This document shows, piece after piece, positions 43,724-56,201 of a stretch of DNA of 64,000 nucleotides. The position numbers and the translations under genes are program-made. The notes under the pieces are model-generated. The model was not told where the DNA came from. It was given only the letters and a program-made list of their open reading frames with translations, and ran no database searches. This DNA comes from Allomyces arbusculus (Eukaryota > Blastocladiomycota > Blastocladiomycetes > Blastocladiales > Blastocladiaceae). Numbering within the stretch: position 1 is the stretch's first letter; the number at the start of each line of letters is the position of its first letter. The stretch lies in assembly GCA_027604705.1 (NCBI GenBank), contig JADHYV010000003.1, positions 806,001 through 870,000 of the forward strand, read 5' to 3'.

Positions 43724-46700
43724 AGATGTGGCGAGGATGGGAGGGATGGGTGCAGGGAAGGAAGGGATTGGGTTCATTCAGTTTGGTTTGGTTTAATTTG
43801 GTTGGATTTGTGAGGTTCAGTTGTGTTTTGCGGAAATACATATATCTATACAGGCTTGGTGGTCGATGAGGGCGAATGATGCCTGGGCTTCCGGAAGAGA
43901 TGGTCCAAAAATCTCCCAAAAACTGTGATTTGGCAAGATTGGAGGGAGAAGAAGTACAGCGAAGGACGGTTGTGTGGATGGCGGCTGAGGTGGACGAGCT
44001 GTTTCTGCCAATATCTTGGATATTATTGAACTTGGCGTGTTGATGACATAGGCGCGGTGCACTTGCACAAGAGCGCTCTCATGCCCACGGCCATTATGGA
44101 GCTGTTTCGGCAAAGTCGATCCGTATCAAAACGGTCATACGCCATGTCGTGAACGTTCTGACATGATTGGAGCCTACCCGCATCTGCTCGATCTACACTT
44201 TTTCGCCAGTCTGTCCACGTCACAAGAGGAGCGTCATCAGCCATCAAGAAGCCGGCCGAAACTGGCCCCAACTGTCGTCAGAAATGGTCATGTTCTGTCT
44301 TGGTAGACGTGTCAGAAATGATTCTTCTCTGGCGTGGCGAAGGCCGCCGCAAGCATGAAATGGCGTGGATCGACTGAACCGGCAGCCATGAATCGAGCAG
44401 GCTGCACGTAGTACATAGTTGCGTGCAAACCTGACACTTCTTTCCGCGTCGTGAACTCTCGGGCAAGATTGCACCAGATGATGGAGCTTTTACACTAGCC
44501 CATCCACGCCTGTCGCACCGTTGTCCGAGCCAGGGAGGATGACATCTACGCGAGCGAACGGTCGAGGCGACAAAGCAAAACCGGTGGGTAGAGAGCACTC
44601 CGTCCCGGTGACCAGTCCCTTTGAGCGTGCACGTTCGACTGCGTGGGCGGTCGCTAAACCCCAAAAAAATCAGAACCAACATGGCGCGGCCGGCACCAGG
44701 CAATCTCACTCCCCTGTCCCGAGCGCCCACACGACCGCGGCAACAAAAAACAAACCCAAAACACAAAGGACAATGGCATCCACCTGGCTGAGACTCGGCC
44801 CTGTCCTGCAACCACCTCCGGCAAGTCGCTCGCGTGGGCCCCGAGAAGTCCTCTCCACACCGCGAGCATGCCATCCACCTGTCACCAACGCTTCCTGACC
44901 GTGAGAACCCACTGACCAAACAGGGTGGAGAAGGCGCGCAATACTTCCTCGGTTCTTTCTATTCGCTCACTCGTCGTCCGTGGACTCGGCCGTAGCGATC
45001 TTGCAGCTGCGCGCGCGCGTCACCGGCCCCTGCCACTTGGCCTCTTCGTCTGACTCGGACCCGCGTGGTGGCTCCCTGGTCCGCGCCTTGATCGCGGTCT
45101 GATCGCACGTCTCTTGACCATGGTCGTTCGCGTCGGGACCGCTGTCGCCGCTGACCCCCTCCTGGCCCACGGCGCCAGTTCTTGCACGTGGGGCCATGGG
45201 CCGACGACACCGTCTCGCTAGTCCTTCCAGATCATGCCTCGGCAAGCAAGGACCCTCAGTATTCAGGAGACTAGCCGGTCGAATCTTTTGCCATCAATCG
45301 TAAATGGTTGTGTTCTGGCCTCAGCCGACTCTTGCCTTTCTGGTGGTTCTTTCCATTCTGATCTGTCGCAAGCCTGTCAATGTCGTTCAGCACAAAAGGA
45401 GCATCGAACTTTTGCACTGACCCGCACATGGAGGAACATCCGCTGAGATTTCAGGTTTGAAGGGCAAATTCTCCCAGGGCCGTGGAGAGGCAGTCCTGTG
45501 TATCAGCCGCGAGAGCAAGTGGTGTCTGAGCCTCTTATACTTTCCGCGTCTTTCTGAGTGACTTTGCTAAGTCATTTTATGCCGCCCCTTCATGGCGGTC
45601 GCCGTGAGTGGCGGAGTCTTATAGCTGCAAGCATCGCGACCTACCAGTATCGCGCCAAACGCGATTCGAATTGCCAACGGACGCGCCAGTTGGGAGTGGG
45701 ATATCGAGGTGGGTTCGATTTGATTTGTAAAAGGAGTTACCAAGTGCGTTGCTGGCTTCCTCTTTCTTCTGACGTTTGGCTGACGACTTCGCTTTGAATG
45801 TACATAACTGTGAAGTGTCAAAAGGAGCCTGCTCACGTCATCTTCAATCTGTGTCTCACAAGTTTGTTGAGTGAACATTCCCTGCCTCACCATCATTTTC
45901 TCCTGCACAGCCGACTCGCTTTGGCTATTCCAATTATGGCATACTGGCAGGCCTAGAGATCCTGAATGCTGTTCGAACTCAAGCAGATTGTTGCATCGCA
46001 AAGGAGCGTGGTGGAACATGCTACCTACTGGAGGTCTATCTGTAGATTGTTCAGATACACGCGGTCAGTCAAGATCACATAAAGACCGAAAAGGCAAAAA
46101 AAGTTGGGGCAGACCTCTCAAGGACAACAGCGAGTCCACAGTGAACTTCCTGCATTGGAGTCAAGCAGGGCTGCAGCAAATGTCACAACCCCACCACTTC
46201 GTGATCTGTTACGATCAGTTGGTCTGATTACCGTCCGACGTCCGAATAATAGGGGATGGCAAATATCAAAAAGAGGTGATCCATTGAGTGGGAGGCATCA
46301 TGTGATAAAATTATGAGAAACAAACGATATGATGGGCAACTTGAGTGTGATGTGGCCTCTGGACGCACTTTTCATCCGTTGTCAGAAAATAAAAAGCGAT
46401 CGAATGAATATCAATGCATTCGCAGCGTGCTGATGGCCCTGTGCTGTCTAATAATGCACAACCAGCAAGAGCGAGGATCTGCCACAGCCTCATAGACGAT
46501 ATGCACTGCCTGCTTTGTTAGAGGCCATGACAAGCAATAGAGCAAAGAGCACAGCCATTTATGAGTTGCATGCACACTGGTATTTTGGTGGAAAATCCCG
46601 CGAAAATGCTGTCCCGGGAGTGCTACTGTGAGATCTTGGCAACCGCGCAGCGCGGCCATTTGGGTGCCAACGGAATTTCGCTCTTCGGTTGACGTGCCCA

Positions 46701-46989
46701 AGTGGATCGCAAAAGCAAAAGGTACAGAGAAAGAACGACAAAACGAGGCCAAGAAAGAAACGCGGTCACGGGGCTCGACGCCAACCGTGCCAGCAGCCCT
46801 GATCGCTGCCGACGTCAACGTCAGAGCTCACTCCGCGACCGCAAGCTGGTCGTCGATCAAAATCGCGACTTGGTGCAACGTATCTGTGAGAACACAACTG
46901 CTCCGTTACCTCTAGCTGTCGTCGAATCGCTGTGGCAGCTGGAGCTGTCGTGATCTCCCACGCGCTGCTCCAGCAACTCGACCGCCACC
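43724..46989. other. Gene-poor spacer, AT-richer than flanks
   Basis: About 3.3 kb, the longest plus-strand gap with no recognisable gene. The first 130 bases look like a 3' UTR (repeated tttggtttgg). The longest frames, at 44278-44919 (-), 44521-44898 (+) and 45567-46019 (-), lack motifs and have non-coding composition. The last ~400 bases should contain the SEC8 promoter. A non-coding RNA or a decayed gene is possible but not supported. Confidence 0.5.
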
Positions 46990-49900
46990 ATGTCACGCCC
47001 AGCCTTCCCGCGTCGTGACCACTCCACGGGCGCCGGCGCGCCGATGCAGCAGCCCGGCGCGCTCCCGCCCAAATCGCAGTCGCGGTCACGCGAACGCATC
47101 GACAAGTACCGGCAGCGGTACATCACGCCCGACGATGCGAGCCCGATGCCATCACGCAGTCCGAGCAATGCCGAAGATATCCCGCTGCACCCGCGCGTCG
47201 AGGACGTCATGACCGAGATTCGCACCAATTGGCCGTTCATGCTGCAAGACGACTTTCAGGACGTGCCGCTGGCCATGCAGTTACTCGAGAGTCCCGGCGC
47301 GCGCTCGGTGCGCGCGTTTGATGACGTGCTTGGTCGGCTCGAGCCGTCCATTGATACGATTGTCGACGGTACAGGCCAGGCTATGATACTGGATGGTTTA
47401 CGGTCTTTGAGCTTGCACTGATCCGCCGTGATCACGACAGACTATCACCACAGCTTCAACTTCTCGATCCAGTTCTACTCGGAGACGGTCGAGGGCATGA
47501 ACGGTGTGTTCCCGTCAATCTTTACGCGTTTTGAGGCCCTTTCCTGACGCAGTTCCTCCATGTAGACGTGCAGCGCCGCTTGCAGTCCATGAAGGCCATG
47601 CTCTTGCAGTCGCGCGACCATTTGCAGCTCAAGGAGTTTGATCTTATGGGGCTCTGGAACAAGAGTCTCGTGTTCAAGGAAATGCTGCGCATCATGGACG
47701 TCATGTTCGTGCTTCCGTTTCCTGCCCGTCCCCGCGACCCTAATCACCCTCACTCACCTCTGTTGCCCAGCGAAGAGATGAGGAATGCACCAGGCCAGAT
47801 TGAGCAGCTCGTCGCAGGCAAGTACTACTACTTGGCCGTCAAGACGCTCAACAACGCGACCAAGACGATCAACGGGCCCGAGTGCCGCCGCATCGGCGCA
47901 CTTGATGACGTGCGCAAGCAGCTCGGGCTGTTCAAGGAGGTGCGACTCGTACTTTCCACTTTTCGCTGCCCACTCTTGGACTGAACGGATTGCCCCTTTC
48001 CTAGTCGATCTTCGAGAGCATCGTCAACGACCTCAGCAACCACGTCTATCTCAAGTCCCCTTACGCCGAGGACCGGTGGACCAACTACGCTGCCGCCAAC
48101 GGCATCGCCTACACGATCTCTGTCGCGCGCACGAGCGCCATTTCCACGTCGACCCTCGGCCCCGCGGGTGCCGTCGGTGCCGACGGCCGTCGGCGGTCAA
48201 TGGCCCCACCCACGAGCGCTGGCGGTCCGCGCAGCTCCATTTCCGATAGTCTCCGCGACCTGGTCGCAACGCGTTCCCCTGTCAACCCGTCATCGCTGAA
48301 CCGCACGGCGCCCTGGGCCGATAACGCGAGCACACTCGACGGCGGCGGCGGTGCGTCGAGCGACGTGGATGTGGGCGGCGACGACGAAGACGACGGTGTC
48401 CTCGCGCACGAGCACCCGGACGAACACCCAGAAGCCGACTCGGTCGGGTTCATGACGTTGTGTCTCGAGGCGCTTGTCGCGCTCGGGCAGCTGGCCGACG
48501 GGCTCGCGGCCGTGCACCAGCGCGTGCCGCGCGAACTGTTTGAGCTCGTCGACAAGTGTCTTGAGGAGGCGAGCGACCGCGCCAAGGCCGCGGCCATGAC
48601 GGCGCCCGCGATCAGTACGACGGAGCCGGCGCCGCGGCCGACGGGTGCAAAGGGGATGGTCGATGCGCATGCGTTGCGGGATACGCGTGCCAAAGAGGCG
48701 CGCTTTGCGGCATTGCGCGAGTTGACGGCGACGCTCTGCGCGAAACTCGAGGCGGTGGTCGAGGGACACAAGCTGATTTGCAACTTGGTTGATGCCATGT
48801 CGCGACGGACCGCGTTTGAGCGGGCGGGTAATCGCGTGGATGCGCTGCCCGTGTACACGGTCGAGGATATTGCCGAGGCCGTGCACGAGGAGGTACGGCC
48901 TGACGGACCCTTTTGACTGTGTGTTGAGCTCACGGACTCACCTCATACCTCATGAGATTGAGCACATTATGGTCGACAACATCCAGTCGCGCGGGTCCAC
49001 GACCGACCTTCTCATCACGGACCTGCTCCCACCCAGCGCCGAGCCGGGCACGTCGCGCCCCGGTGGATCTCCGGCACTCGCAGCGACTGTGTTCAAATTT
49101 GACCGGTCCGATGCGTACGCGTCCGTGAGCAAGTTTTACAAGGCGCAACTGTCGAACGCCGTGTCCAACGCGGCTGGGCTTGCGGCCGCACGCACAACGA
49201 ATGCACCCATGGCAGGCCAGGAGCCGGCCGCCGTACAGTCGCACGTGCCCGACAAGTACGCGCTCGCGCAGCGCCGGCGGCACAAGACGCTGTTTGCCGA
49301 GCCCGACGCCGAGTACATCACGGTCATTTACCGCCCGGTCATGGATTTCATGGCGCGGCTCGTGTCGCTGGCAAACTGGTGCGATTCTTTTTGCTTCGAA
49401 TGGGGCTCGCGAGTGGGTGGCAAGAAACTAACGCGAGCTACGAGTAGCGAGTCGGGCAGTCGGTACGGCCAGTTCCTCGACGACTTTTTGCTGGCCACGT
49501 ACATTCCGAGCATCGAGGCCAAGGTGCAGACGTACGTGCACAAGTACATCAACGGGCCCGACGGGTTTGTGATGGGCGACGACCAGTTGCTGCAGGTGCG
49601 CCTCGTGTTATGGAAAGAGACTCAGTTCTGCGTGCTCACGCTCACGCCAACCGGATTCCACACCACCGACAGAGCGCAACGAGCTTGCTCTCGCTGATCC
49701 AGTCGCTGTGCGCGACCATGTGGCACGTGCCCTTCCACAAGCAAGAGTACCTGCGCATGATCGAAGATGTGCTCTCCAAGTACCTCGAAAAGTGCTTTGC
49801 CAAGTACAAGACGTGCGTGTCGACGGTCGCCGACGGCCGCGTGCACGAGTGCGTCTCCGGCGTCTGGGCCCAGCACCCGGACCTAGTGCACATTGTCACG

Positions 49901-51209
49901 CAAAACACGCTGTTCCGCGACGACACGGAGCCCAATCACGAAATGAACGAGAGGTTCAACGTGCAAGAGATCTTGCTCGAGGCGCGGCTCTGTGACGACC
50001 GGTCATTTCAGCGGTCAGAGCTGATTTTCGATCCGAAGCGGTTGGAGCTGATGGCTGCGTTGCGCGAGAGTTTGGTACGTGATCGGCGCGGATTGGTTTT
50101 TCCTTGACGTGCTCGGGAATGCTAACCGAATGGTGGACGTCGTTTAGAAATGGTTCCGGCAAGAAATGGTCAAGCTCATGGAAACGCGCGTCGAGGACGC
50201 GCTGCTTCTCATGTCGGATCCGGTCCTGTCAGCGAGCCAAGGCGACCTGTCCATGTCGCAAGAGTTCCGCGAGTCGGGCGCAGCCGGCGGCGATCTCGAG
50301 CGCAGCAACATGGTGGGCAGCCGCAGCCGCATGCTAGCTCCAGCTCCTTCATCACCCATCAGCGCGCCGTCATTGCTCGCAGTCGCCAGCGGGACCAACC
50401 CGCGCCCGAGGAGCACGTCGCCGCTCGACAGCGAAGGCGGTCCAGTCGTCTCGGGCAGTGCGCAGTGGATGATGCTGGCTGTCCCGCATGCGCAGACGGC
50501 CCGGTTCCACGAATTGCTCGATGCGTACCAGGCGCTCGCCGACACGTGTGTCGTGACCCTACACCTCGAGCTGCGCGTGCACGCCATGTATTTTGCCGAC
50601 CTAGCGATGCGCGAGGGCACCTACTACATCGAGGACCCGAACAGTGCCGCCAACGATTTACCGCTCGGCAGTCCCGCGCCGGCCACGTCGGGCGACGATA
50701 CCATGGACCCGGAGCCCTACATGCTGCAGCTGAACGCCGACCTGTCGGTCTTCGAGGCGCTCTGCGAGCGCACTCTATCGCGGCGCGATGGCGAGTTCAT
50801 CTTTGACGGCGTCGCGCTTTTGCTCACGCACTACCTCGTCGCCAACGTGCGGTACCTGCGGCGGCTCAACGTGGCTGGCGTGTATCGCATGGTGCAGTCC
50901 ATTCGTGCCCTGCACCAGCACCTGCTGCATACGACGCTGTGCCACGAGATTCGGCTCGACCACGCACGCCGGTACTACGAGCTGTTTTTGCTCGGCGCCG
51001 ACCGCATGGTCGAGGACATTGCCGACCACGGCGCGACCTACACGCTCGACGAGTACAAGAACATGCTCGACCTCATGTTTGATGTGGCCGCGATCCCGGA
51101 CAAGCTCGCAAGCGAGGACCCGGCGGTTGCGAGTGCTGCGGCACGCGCCGAGCGCGCACATCGCGAGCTCGTGCAGCGGCTCGGCGAGTGGATGCGCGCG
51201 GCCGGATAA
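46990..51209 (+). CDS. SEC8: Exocyst complex component Sec8 (EXOC4)
   Basis: Sec8 is a core subunit of the exocyst, the octamer that tethers secretory vesicles to the plasma membrane at growth sites. Nine exons close in phase: 46990-47368, 47441-47503, 47566-47704, 47771-47939, 48005-48892, 48957-49378, 49448-49595, 49673-50074 and 50148-51209; 1223 residues, introns 62-77 nt. The N-terminal Sec8 region is clear after splicing: DDYHHSFNFSIQFYSE, a coiled coil (VQRRLQSMKAMLLQSRDHL), RIMDVIEEM and QLVAGKYYYLAVKTL. The helical CorEx bundle follows, interrupted by Ser/Pro/Asp-rich loops near residues 295-350 and 900-960, which make the protein longer than its human (974) counterpart. The C-terminus has HARRYYELFLLG and LDEYKNMLDLMF. 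Intron 6 is 69 nt and open in frame. The acceptor of intron 5 may be 6 bases further on. Confidence 0.93.
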
Positions 51210-52216
51210 AGCCGGCCGTGCGCGTGCGTGGGCCCGTGCACGGATGCAGGGTGTGGAGGATCGAATCTTGGATTTGCATTTAATCGTCAATTGTGATCGA
51301 CAGGCCAGGCCGCCAAGTCCCGCGCTTGGCAGCGGGCTCGCCGGAGGCAGCGACTAGAAGGCCCAGGTAGGATGGCCGAGATGACGACGCGCAAGGACGC
51401 CTATGCACGCCACCATGGCCCGCGCCACCATCCACAGCGATCTGCACCATGATCCCCTTGGGACGCACGGACGGGTACGAACTCTCATTCTGCCGCGTTC
51501 TGCCTTTGCATGCCGAGTGCCGGCGCGGCGCCGAAACGCGCGACACGCAACAGGTTGCCGCAAAACAAGGAGCCCTCGCAGGTCTTGGACGTGATCGCGC
51601 GGGGCCGGCCGCGCGCTGATACAGCACCATGCCTCCTCTATCCATGAGCAGTTTCCACGTCGGCGCGCCAAGAACTTCTCAAACGCGGTCCACGCACGAC
51701 CAACGCTACATAAACCTCCTCGACGATGCCGAACGCTGAGAGCATCGACTGTCGACGCAAGCGACGACGCTCTTCGCTGGCTCCTCCACCTCGAATTTCG
51801 CACAAATCCAGCAACAGCGAGCAACGCTTCGACCCAATTCTGCCCGTATGTTGTGCATGTTCGGCATCGTGGAAGACTGTGGCGGTGGGGCTCCGCCGCA
51901 ATGCGGGGGTCAAACGTGCACGGCAAGCTCGACGATACCTGGCCTTTGCAGAACGTCGTTGCTGTTGCATGGCAGAGGGGCGTGCACCCTGTGGTCGGTC
52001 GGATGCACGCGCAAAAACGAGTCCCGCCCACGTTTTGCCCAGCCCGCATGGACTGGACAATGTCCTCACGACATGGAGCGCGTGTTCTTGTTCGTTGATG
52101 CCGTAGGGATCCTTGGTCCTCAAGTACTCCCTCCGTCCCGCACCCGTCGCCGGTGATCACGGTCACCCGGCTCATTCCTCCTCGACACGCTGTTTCGAGA
52201 TCCTCGCCCCGCCAAG
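51210..52216. other. Intergenic region, SEC8 to RING gene
   Basis: About 1 kb. A 273-codon minus-strand frame (51354-52175) is rich in Arg, Cys and Trp without any pattern and looks spurious. No gene was recognised. Confidence 0.5.
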
Positions 52217-54014
52217 ATGCTTGTTCCGTCGTTTAGTCCCTCCATGTCCTCTACCGAACCGCTCGACGCGCCGGAGCCCGCTGCCGCGCCGACCGTGTCG
52301 CGAAATTCGAAGACTATTCCCAAGGTCACTGTCTCCCCGAACACAAGCACCACGCCCACGGCATCGGCCCGCCCGTCCAAGTCGCCAGCACCTTCGACCA
52401 CGTCGCCACCATTAAGTCGCCCCGCTAAGCGCGAGTCGGCTGCGCCGGCACCAGCCCGTGATTCGGCTGCTGATCCCGCAGGGAATTGGCTTGCGGTACC
52501 TCCAGCGACACCGATTCCAAGTTCTGGCCGCCGCGGCAGTATCCTGAGCACCCTCAGCGGCGCATCAAGTCGCAGCAGCACCGCCGGCCGAAACAGCAAT
52601 GCCGGCACGACCAGCCCTCCCAAGCGGCCCAGCAGCGCGTCCGTCAGTGTATGGACACTGAACCCGGCGTACAGCCGTGCGGCGATCCCCACGTTGGCTC
52701 TGTGCAATCAGATCGATGCCGACAAGCGCGGTATCACGAAGGTGATCCAGAACGCCATCGACCACGCGACCGCGGCGATCACGGACCAGCTGAGCGACCT
52801 CGACCACCACGCGCACGCGATCGTCGACTGTCTGGCCAAAACGACAAGTCCACCGCACGCGCCGGCGCGCGTTATGGCGGCAATGCGCGAGCTCGCTGAC
52901 GAGTACGCCGAGGCGGCGCCGCGGTTGCGTGAGCAGCTGGTGCGGTCGGTCACGGAACAGTCGGTGGTGCAGGGCGCGTTTGCGCGGTCGGAGACGGTCG
53001 CGTCTGCGGTCGAAGGCGACCAGACGGGCCAGCGCATGCTCCCAAATGAGCCAGATATGGTTGCCGCCGTGAAGAGTGTCGGGACACTCGTTTCGCGGCA
53101 CGCGAACCAGGATTTGTGGCCCAAGGCCGCGCAGCGGTACCTGAAGCAGCTGACGCAGCTCGTGGCCGATGTGGGCGTCTGTGCCGTCTTTCTGGACCGC
53201 GTCAAGCACGACACGGTGCTGCTCGTGTCGAAACTTGCAGCACGCATCGATCAGATACCCGAGCCGTCGGACCGTGCTGCGCGCCAGGAGCGCTTTGTGA
53301 TGCTCGTCGACCATGTGGTCGAGTCGTTGCAGGGTGCCAACACCCAAATTGCGCGCATTTTGGATGCGGTGGAGGTCCGCAGCCTGCGTTTCTTCTTTGA
53401 TACGTGTGCGATTCAGAGCCACTCACCACGCCCTCACCACCCTGCAGACTGGCCTCGTTGACCTCTTCCCATCCGAAGAGCACGTACAGTGCCTCGTGTG
53501 TCGCGAGATCCTGATCGACGCGGTCGTCTACCCTTCGTGCGCACACCGCGTCTGTGGGATCTGCGCCGCCTTGCCGCGCACGTCTGGTCCCTCTGCAACA
53601 CCAAGCCGCCGGACGCACTCGGTCGATAGTGCCGCCGACCTTACCCCACCGCCCGCCGTCCCCGCAGTGGCAGCACCACATCTGACGCGGCGGCGCACTG
53701 TGTCGACGGGCTCCGACATGCGCAAGTCCTCGAGCCAAGACCTTTCGCCAACGTGTCCGGCCTGCCCACCGGTGAGTCGTGGACGTGCGGGCGCACCACC
53801 ACGTCGTGACTCGGCCGTGGACGCGCTGGTCACGCGCTTCTTCGCAGCCCAAGTCACGGCACGGCGCAGGTCCGTGGATGCAGGCCGTGACGACGTGCCG
53901 CGGCTGCGTGCCGCGTGGCGGGCGGTTGCTGACGCTGCGGCTTCGTGGGCCGCGCGCCGGAAGGGAAAGCGGCGTGGGAGTGCCGCGTCGTCGGGGACGG
54001 GGGAGGGCAAGTGA
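52217..54014 (+). CDS. RING-finger protein, probable E3 ubiquitin ligase
   Basis: Two exons, 52217-53374 and 53448-54014, with a 73-nt intron in phase 0; 574 residues. I start at MLVPSFSPSM; a second Met (MSST) follows ten residues on. The first ~145 residues are Ser/Thr/Pro-rich and disordered. A helical region of about 210 residues (from QIDADKRGITKVIQNAIDHA) is probably coiled coil or a bundle. The RING lies near residues 401-491: C-x2-C in CLVC, then SCAH-x2-C, GIC, and the last pair CPAC. The loop between the sixth and seventh ligand is about 63 residues, longer than in a usual RING, and Ser/Pro/Arg-rich. A basic C-terminal tail ends in KGKRRGS. A substrate cannot be named, and the RING may be structurally unusual. 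Confidence 0.78.
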
Positions 54015-54950
54015 TGCACGGGCTGATGGTTCGTGATCGGTCCGCAGCGTGTTGCGCGACCTGTTGGGTTGGCAGGATAGTGTACCAATACATACCCCCA
54101 CCGGTTTTTGGATGGACCGCAAGGGACCCGTGTCCCGGGGAATCATGGCAAGCAGAATGAGATCGTGGCCGCTCAGGATTCTCCAGCGAGTGCTGTCGGA
54201 TATCGTCAGCACGAAACGTGGGCCAACGCTGGGCTCGAAGCGTCCTGTCGCGTCGCGCAGACGTTTGTTGAGGGCTCCGCCGTGTTCGCAACCAAAATCG
54301 AGAGAACCTTGCAGGCTGCAGCATGTTTGCCGCCGCCACCTCATCTCCCGTCTCACCCAGGCGGCTCTGGTCGAATCTCATTTTGCAGCTGCAGCGCCCG
54401 CCCCGTCGCTCCTCCAGCACCACAGCCCCCGCCCGACTTGCTGCAACGTGGACCGTGGACCCGCTACCGTGCTGGTGCCGCAATTGGCATTCGTGCGGCG
54501 TAATTTGACCGACTTCGTGCCGACCACGGACCGGCGCTCCAGTGAACCGCCTCTGAGCCCGACCCTGCGCGAGGACGCTTTTGGCGAACAGAACCAGGCC
54601 TCAGCACCCTCAACCAGGTTGCCGAACGAACCTCCGAGCTTCTTCTCCACCGCCCGCACCGTGCTTGTTCGACTTCGACAACGTGTTTGCTCGACGCGAA
54701 CCTCTTGGCCATCAACATGACCGCGCCGCTCGCAAACGAGGTCCGTGCTCGTAATTGAATCTTGGCCAGTGCTCGTCAGGCTGTCGGCATTCTGAAGAGC
54801 CTGTGGATTGTCGATGCAATCGAGGATGGGCAACGATGCCCTTCTCGCCCGGCCGTTGCATCAATCCCTTCCGAGAACCATGCCTCTGACCACCCGAAAT
54901 GATCCTTTCTCCAGTCTGGCGCGCCCGCCGAGCCTATTTCCGCCGCGACG
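54015..54950. other. Intergenic region, RING gene to repeat-helix gene
   Basis: About 940 bp. Several open plus-strand frames occur, but none links in phase to the ATG at 54951 through recognisable splice sites. A 5' exon cannot be excluded. Confidence 0.45.
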
Positions 54951-56201
54951 ATGCAGTCGGACCTTGAGCTGTTGCAGTCGGCGTCGCTCGACGCCTTTGA
55001 GGCGCTCGTCGTGCAGCTCGTGCAGGATGCCAAGGAACTGTCGCCACCGCACTCGCCGACCACGCAAGTGCAGACCGTCTCGGCGCAATCACTTGTCGCG
55101 TCGCTGCGAAAGCACAGTGTCCCTTCGCTCGACCCGGCGCCCTTGGCCGCGGCCATTCGCCGTCGCGCATCGATGCCCGCGGGCGCGCCGCTCGCGGCGG
55201 AACCGACCTTGGCCGACCCGGCGACCGCACAGACGCCCGAGGGCGCCATGGCGCTCGCGCTCGCGCAGCTGCTGGAAGAAGTGGATGTGCTGTTGCAGGC
55301 CAAGGACCGCGAGCCGACGCCGAGTGAGTGGATGGCGGTCGGGCGCACGATGCAGACGATTGCCGACTTGGCCGCACGGTACCCGCCGGCGCCGGCGCCG
55401 CTGACGATTGACACGACCCGCGCCCTCGACGACGATGACGACGACTTGGCATCGACGGCACCGTCGAGCGCGACCGTCGTTGTTGAACCTACGCCGAAGG
55501 CCAAACTCGCACTCGCAAGCAAGCACGGCTCGATGCGGTCGCTCGGCTCAACTGCTGACCTCGACCGCGTCCTCGCCGCCATCGACCGCGTGCAAGCGCA
55601 CGGCGCCGTCCTCGGCGCCCAAAGTGTCGCCCTTTCCCCAATGCAACAAGACCGGCTCGACCTCGCTGCCGCGCAGGGCACCGTGCGCCGACTCGCGCGC
55701 GGTCGGCTCGAAGACCAGCGCGCGGAACGCACGTCCGACGCGCGCAGCCGCGTGCTCGACGCGGTCGCGGCCTCGGCGGAACACCCGCACTTGGGCGCGC
55801 AGCGCGCGGTCCTGACCCCCGCGGCGGCGCGGCGACTTGATTTGGCGCGACTCGGTGCGGCACTCGACCGGCTTGCCCGGCTCGATAACCAGGACGCGAC
55901 CACTCGCGCGGACCGGTTGGCCGACTTGGTCGCGCGGTTCCCGCCAGACTATGCCGACCAGCGTGTCGTGCTTTCGGAAACGCAGCAGCGCGGGATGTTT
56001 CTGGATAGTGTTGCGCACCGGATGGCACGCGCGTCGTTGGTGGATCAGCGCGCCGCGGGGTCGGTGGCCGAGCGGAAAGAACGCGCGTTTGCCGAAGTGG
56101 ATGAGGCGCTCGACCGGATGTATTGCCGTGGCGCGGGCGAGTGGGACGGGCAGCGGTGCGAGAGCGCGGCATCGCGCACGTCGGCACCGCGCGAGTCGTG
56201 A
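54951..56201 (+). CDS. Unrecognised protein with three ~55-residue helical repeats
   Basis: One exon, 416 residues, start MQSDLELLQSASLDAFEALV. The first ~65 residues form an amphipathic helix with a Ser/Thr/Pro segment. A second helix (EGAMALALAQLLEEVDVLL) and an acidic run (DDDDDD) follow. From about residue 215 the protein consists of three related units, each opening with a short L/DxxRVVL-S/T-P/E-like strand (LGAQSVALSPMQQ, LGAQRAVLTPAAA, DQRVVLSETQQ) followed by two charged Arg/Ala/Leu-rich helices with a DRLARL-like core. The units are about 55 residues long and strongly diverged. Composition is high in Arg and Ala. No family or localisation signal was recognised. The uninterrupted frame and clear internal periodicity argue that it is a real protein. 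Confidence 0.65.
   Translation: MQSDLELLQSASLDAFEALVVQLVQDAKELSPPHSPTTQVQTVSAQSLVASLRKHSVPSLDPAPLAAAIRRRASMPAGAPLAAEPTLADPATAQTPEGAMALALAQLLEEVDVLLQAKDREPTPSEWMAVGRTMQTIADLAARYPPAPAPLTIDTTRALDDDDDDLASTAPSSATVVVEPTPKAKLALASKHGSMRSLGSTADLDRVLAAIDRVQAHGAVLGAQSVALSPMQQDRLDLAAAQGTVRRLARGRLEDQRAERTSDARSRVLDAVAASAEHPHLGAQRAVLTPAAARRLDLARLGAALDRLARLDNQDATTRADRLADLVARFPPDYADQRVVLSETQQRGMFLDSVAHRMARASLVDQRAAGSVAERKERAFAEVDEALDRMYCRGAGEWDGQRCESAASRTSAPRES

Noticed and set aside
51354-52175. 273-codon minus-strand frame between SEC8 and the RING gene
   Set aside because: Arg/Cys/Trp-rich without motifs, no splice or promoter support, and typical of random frames in GC-rich DNA.
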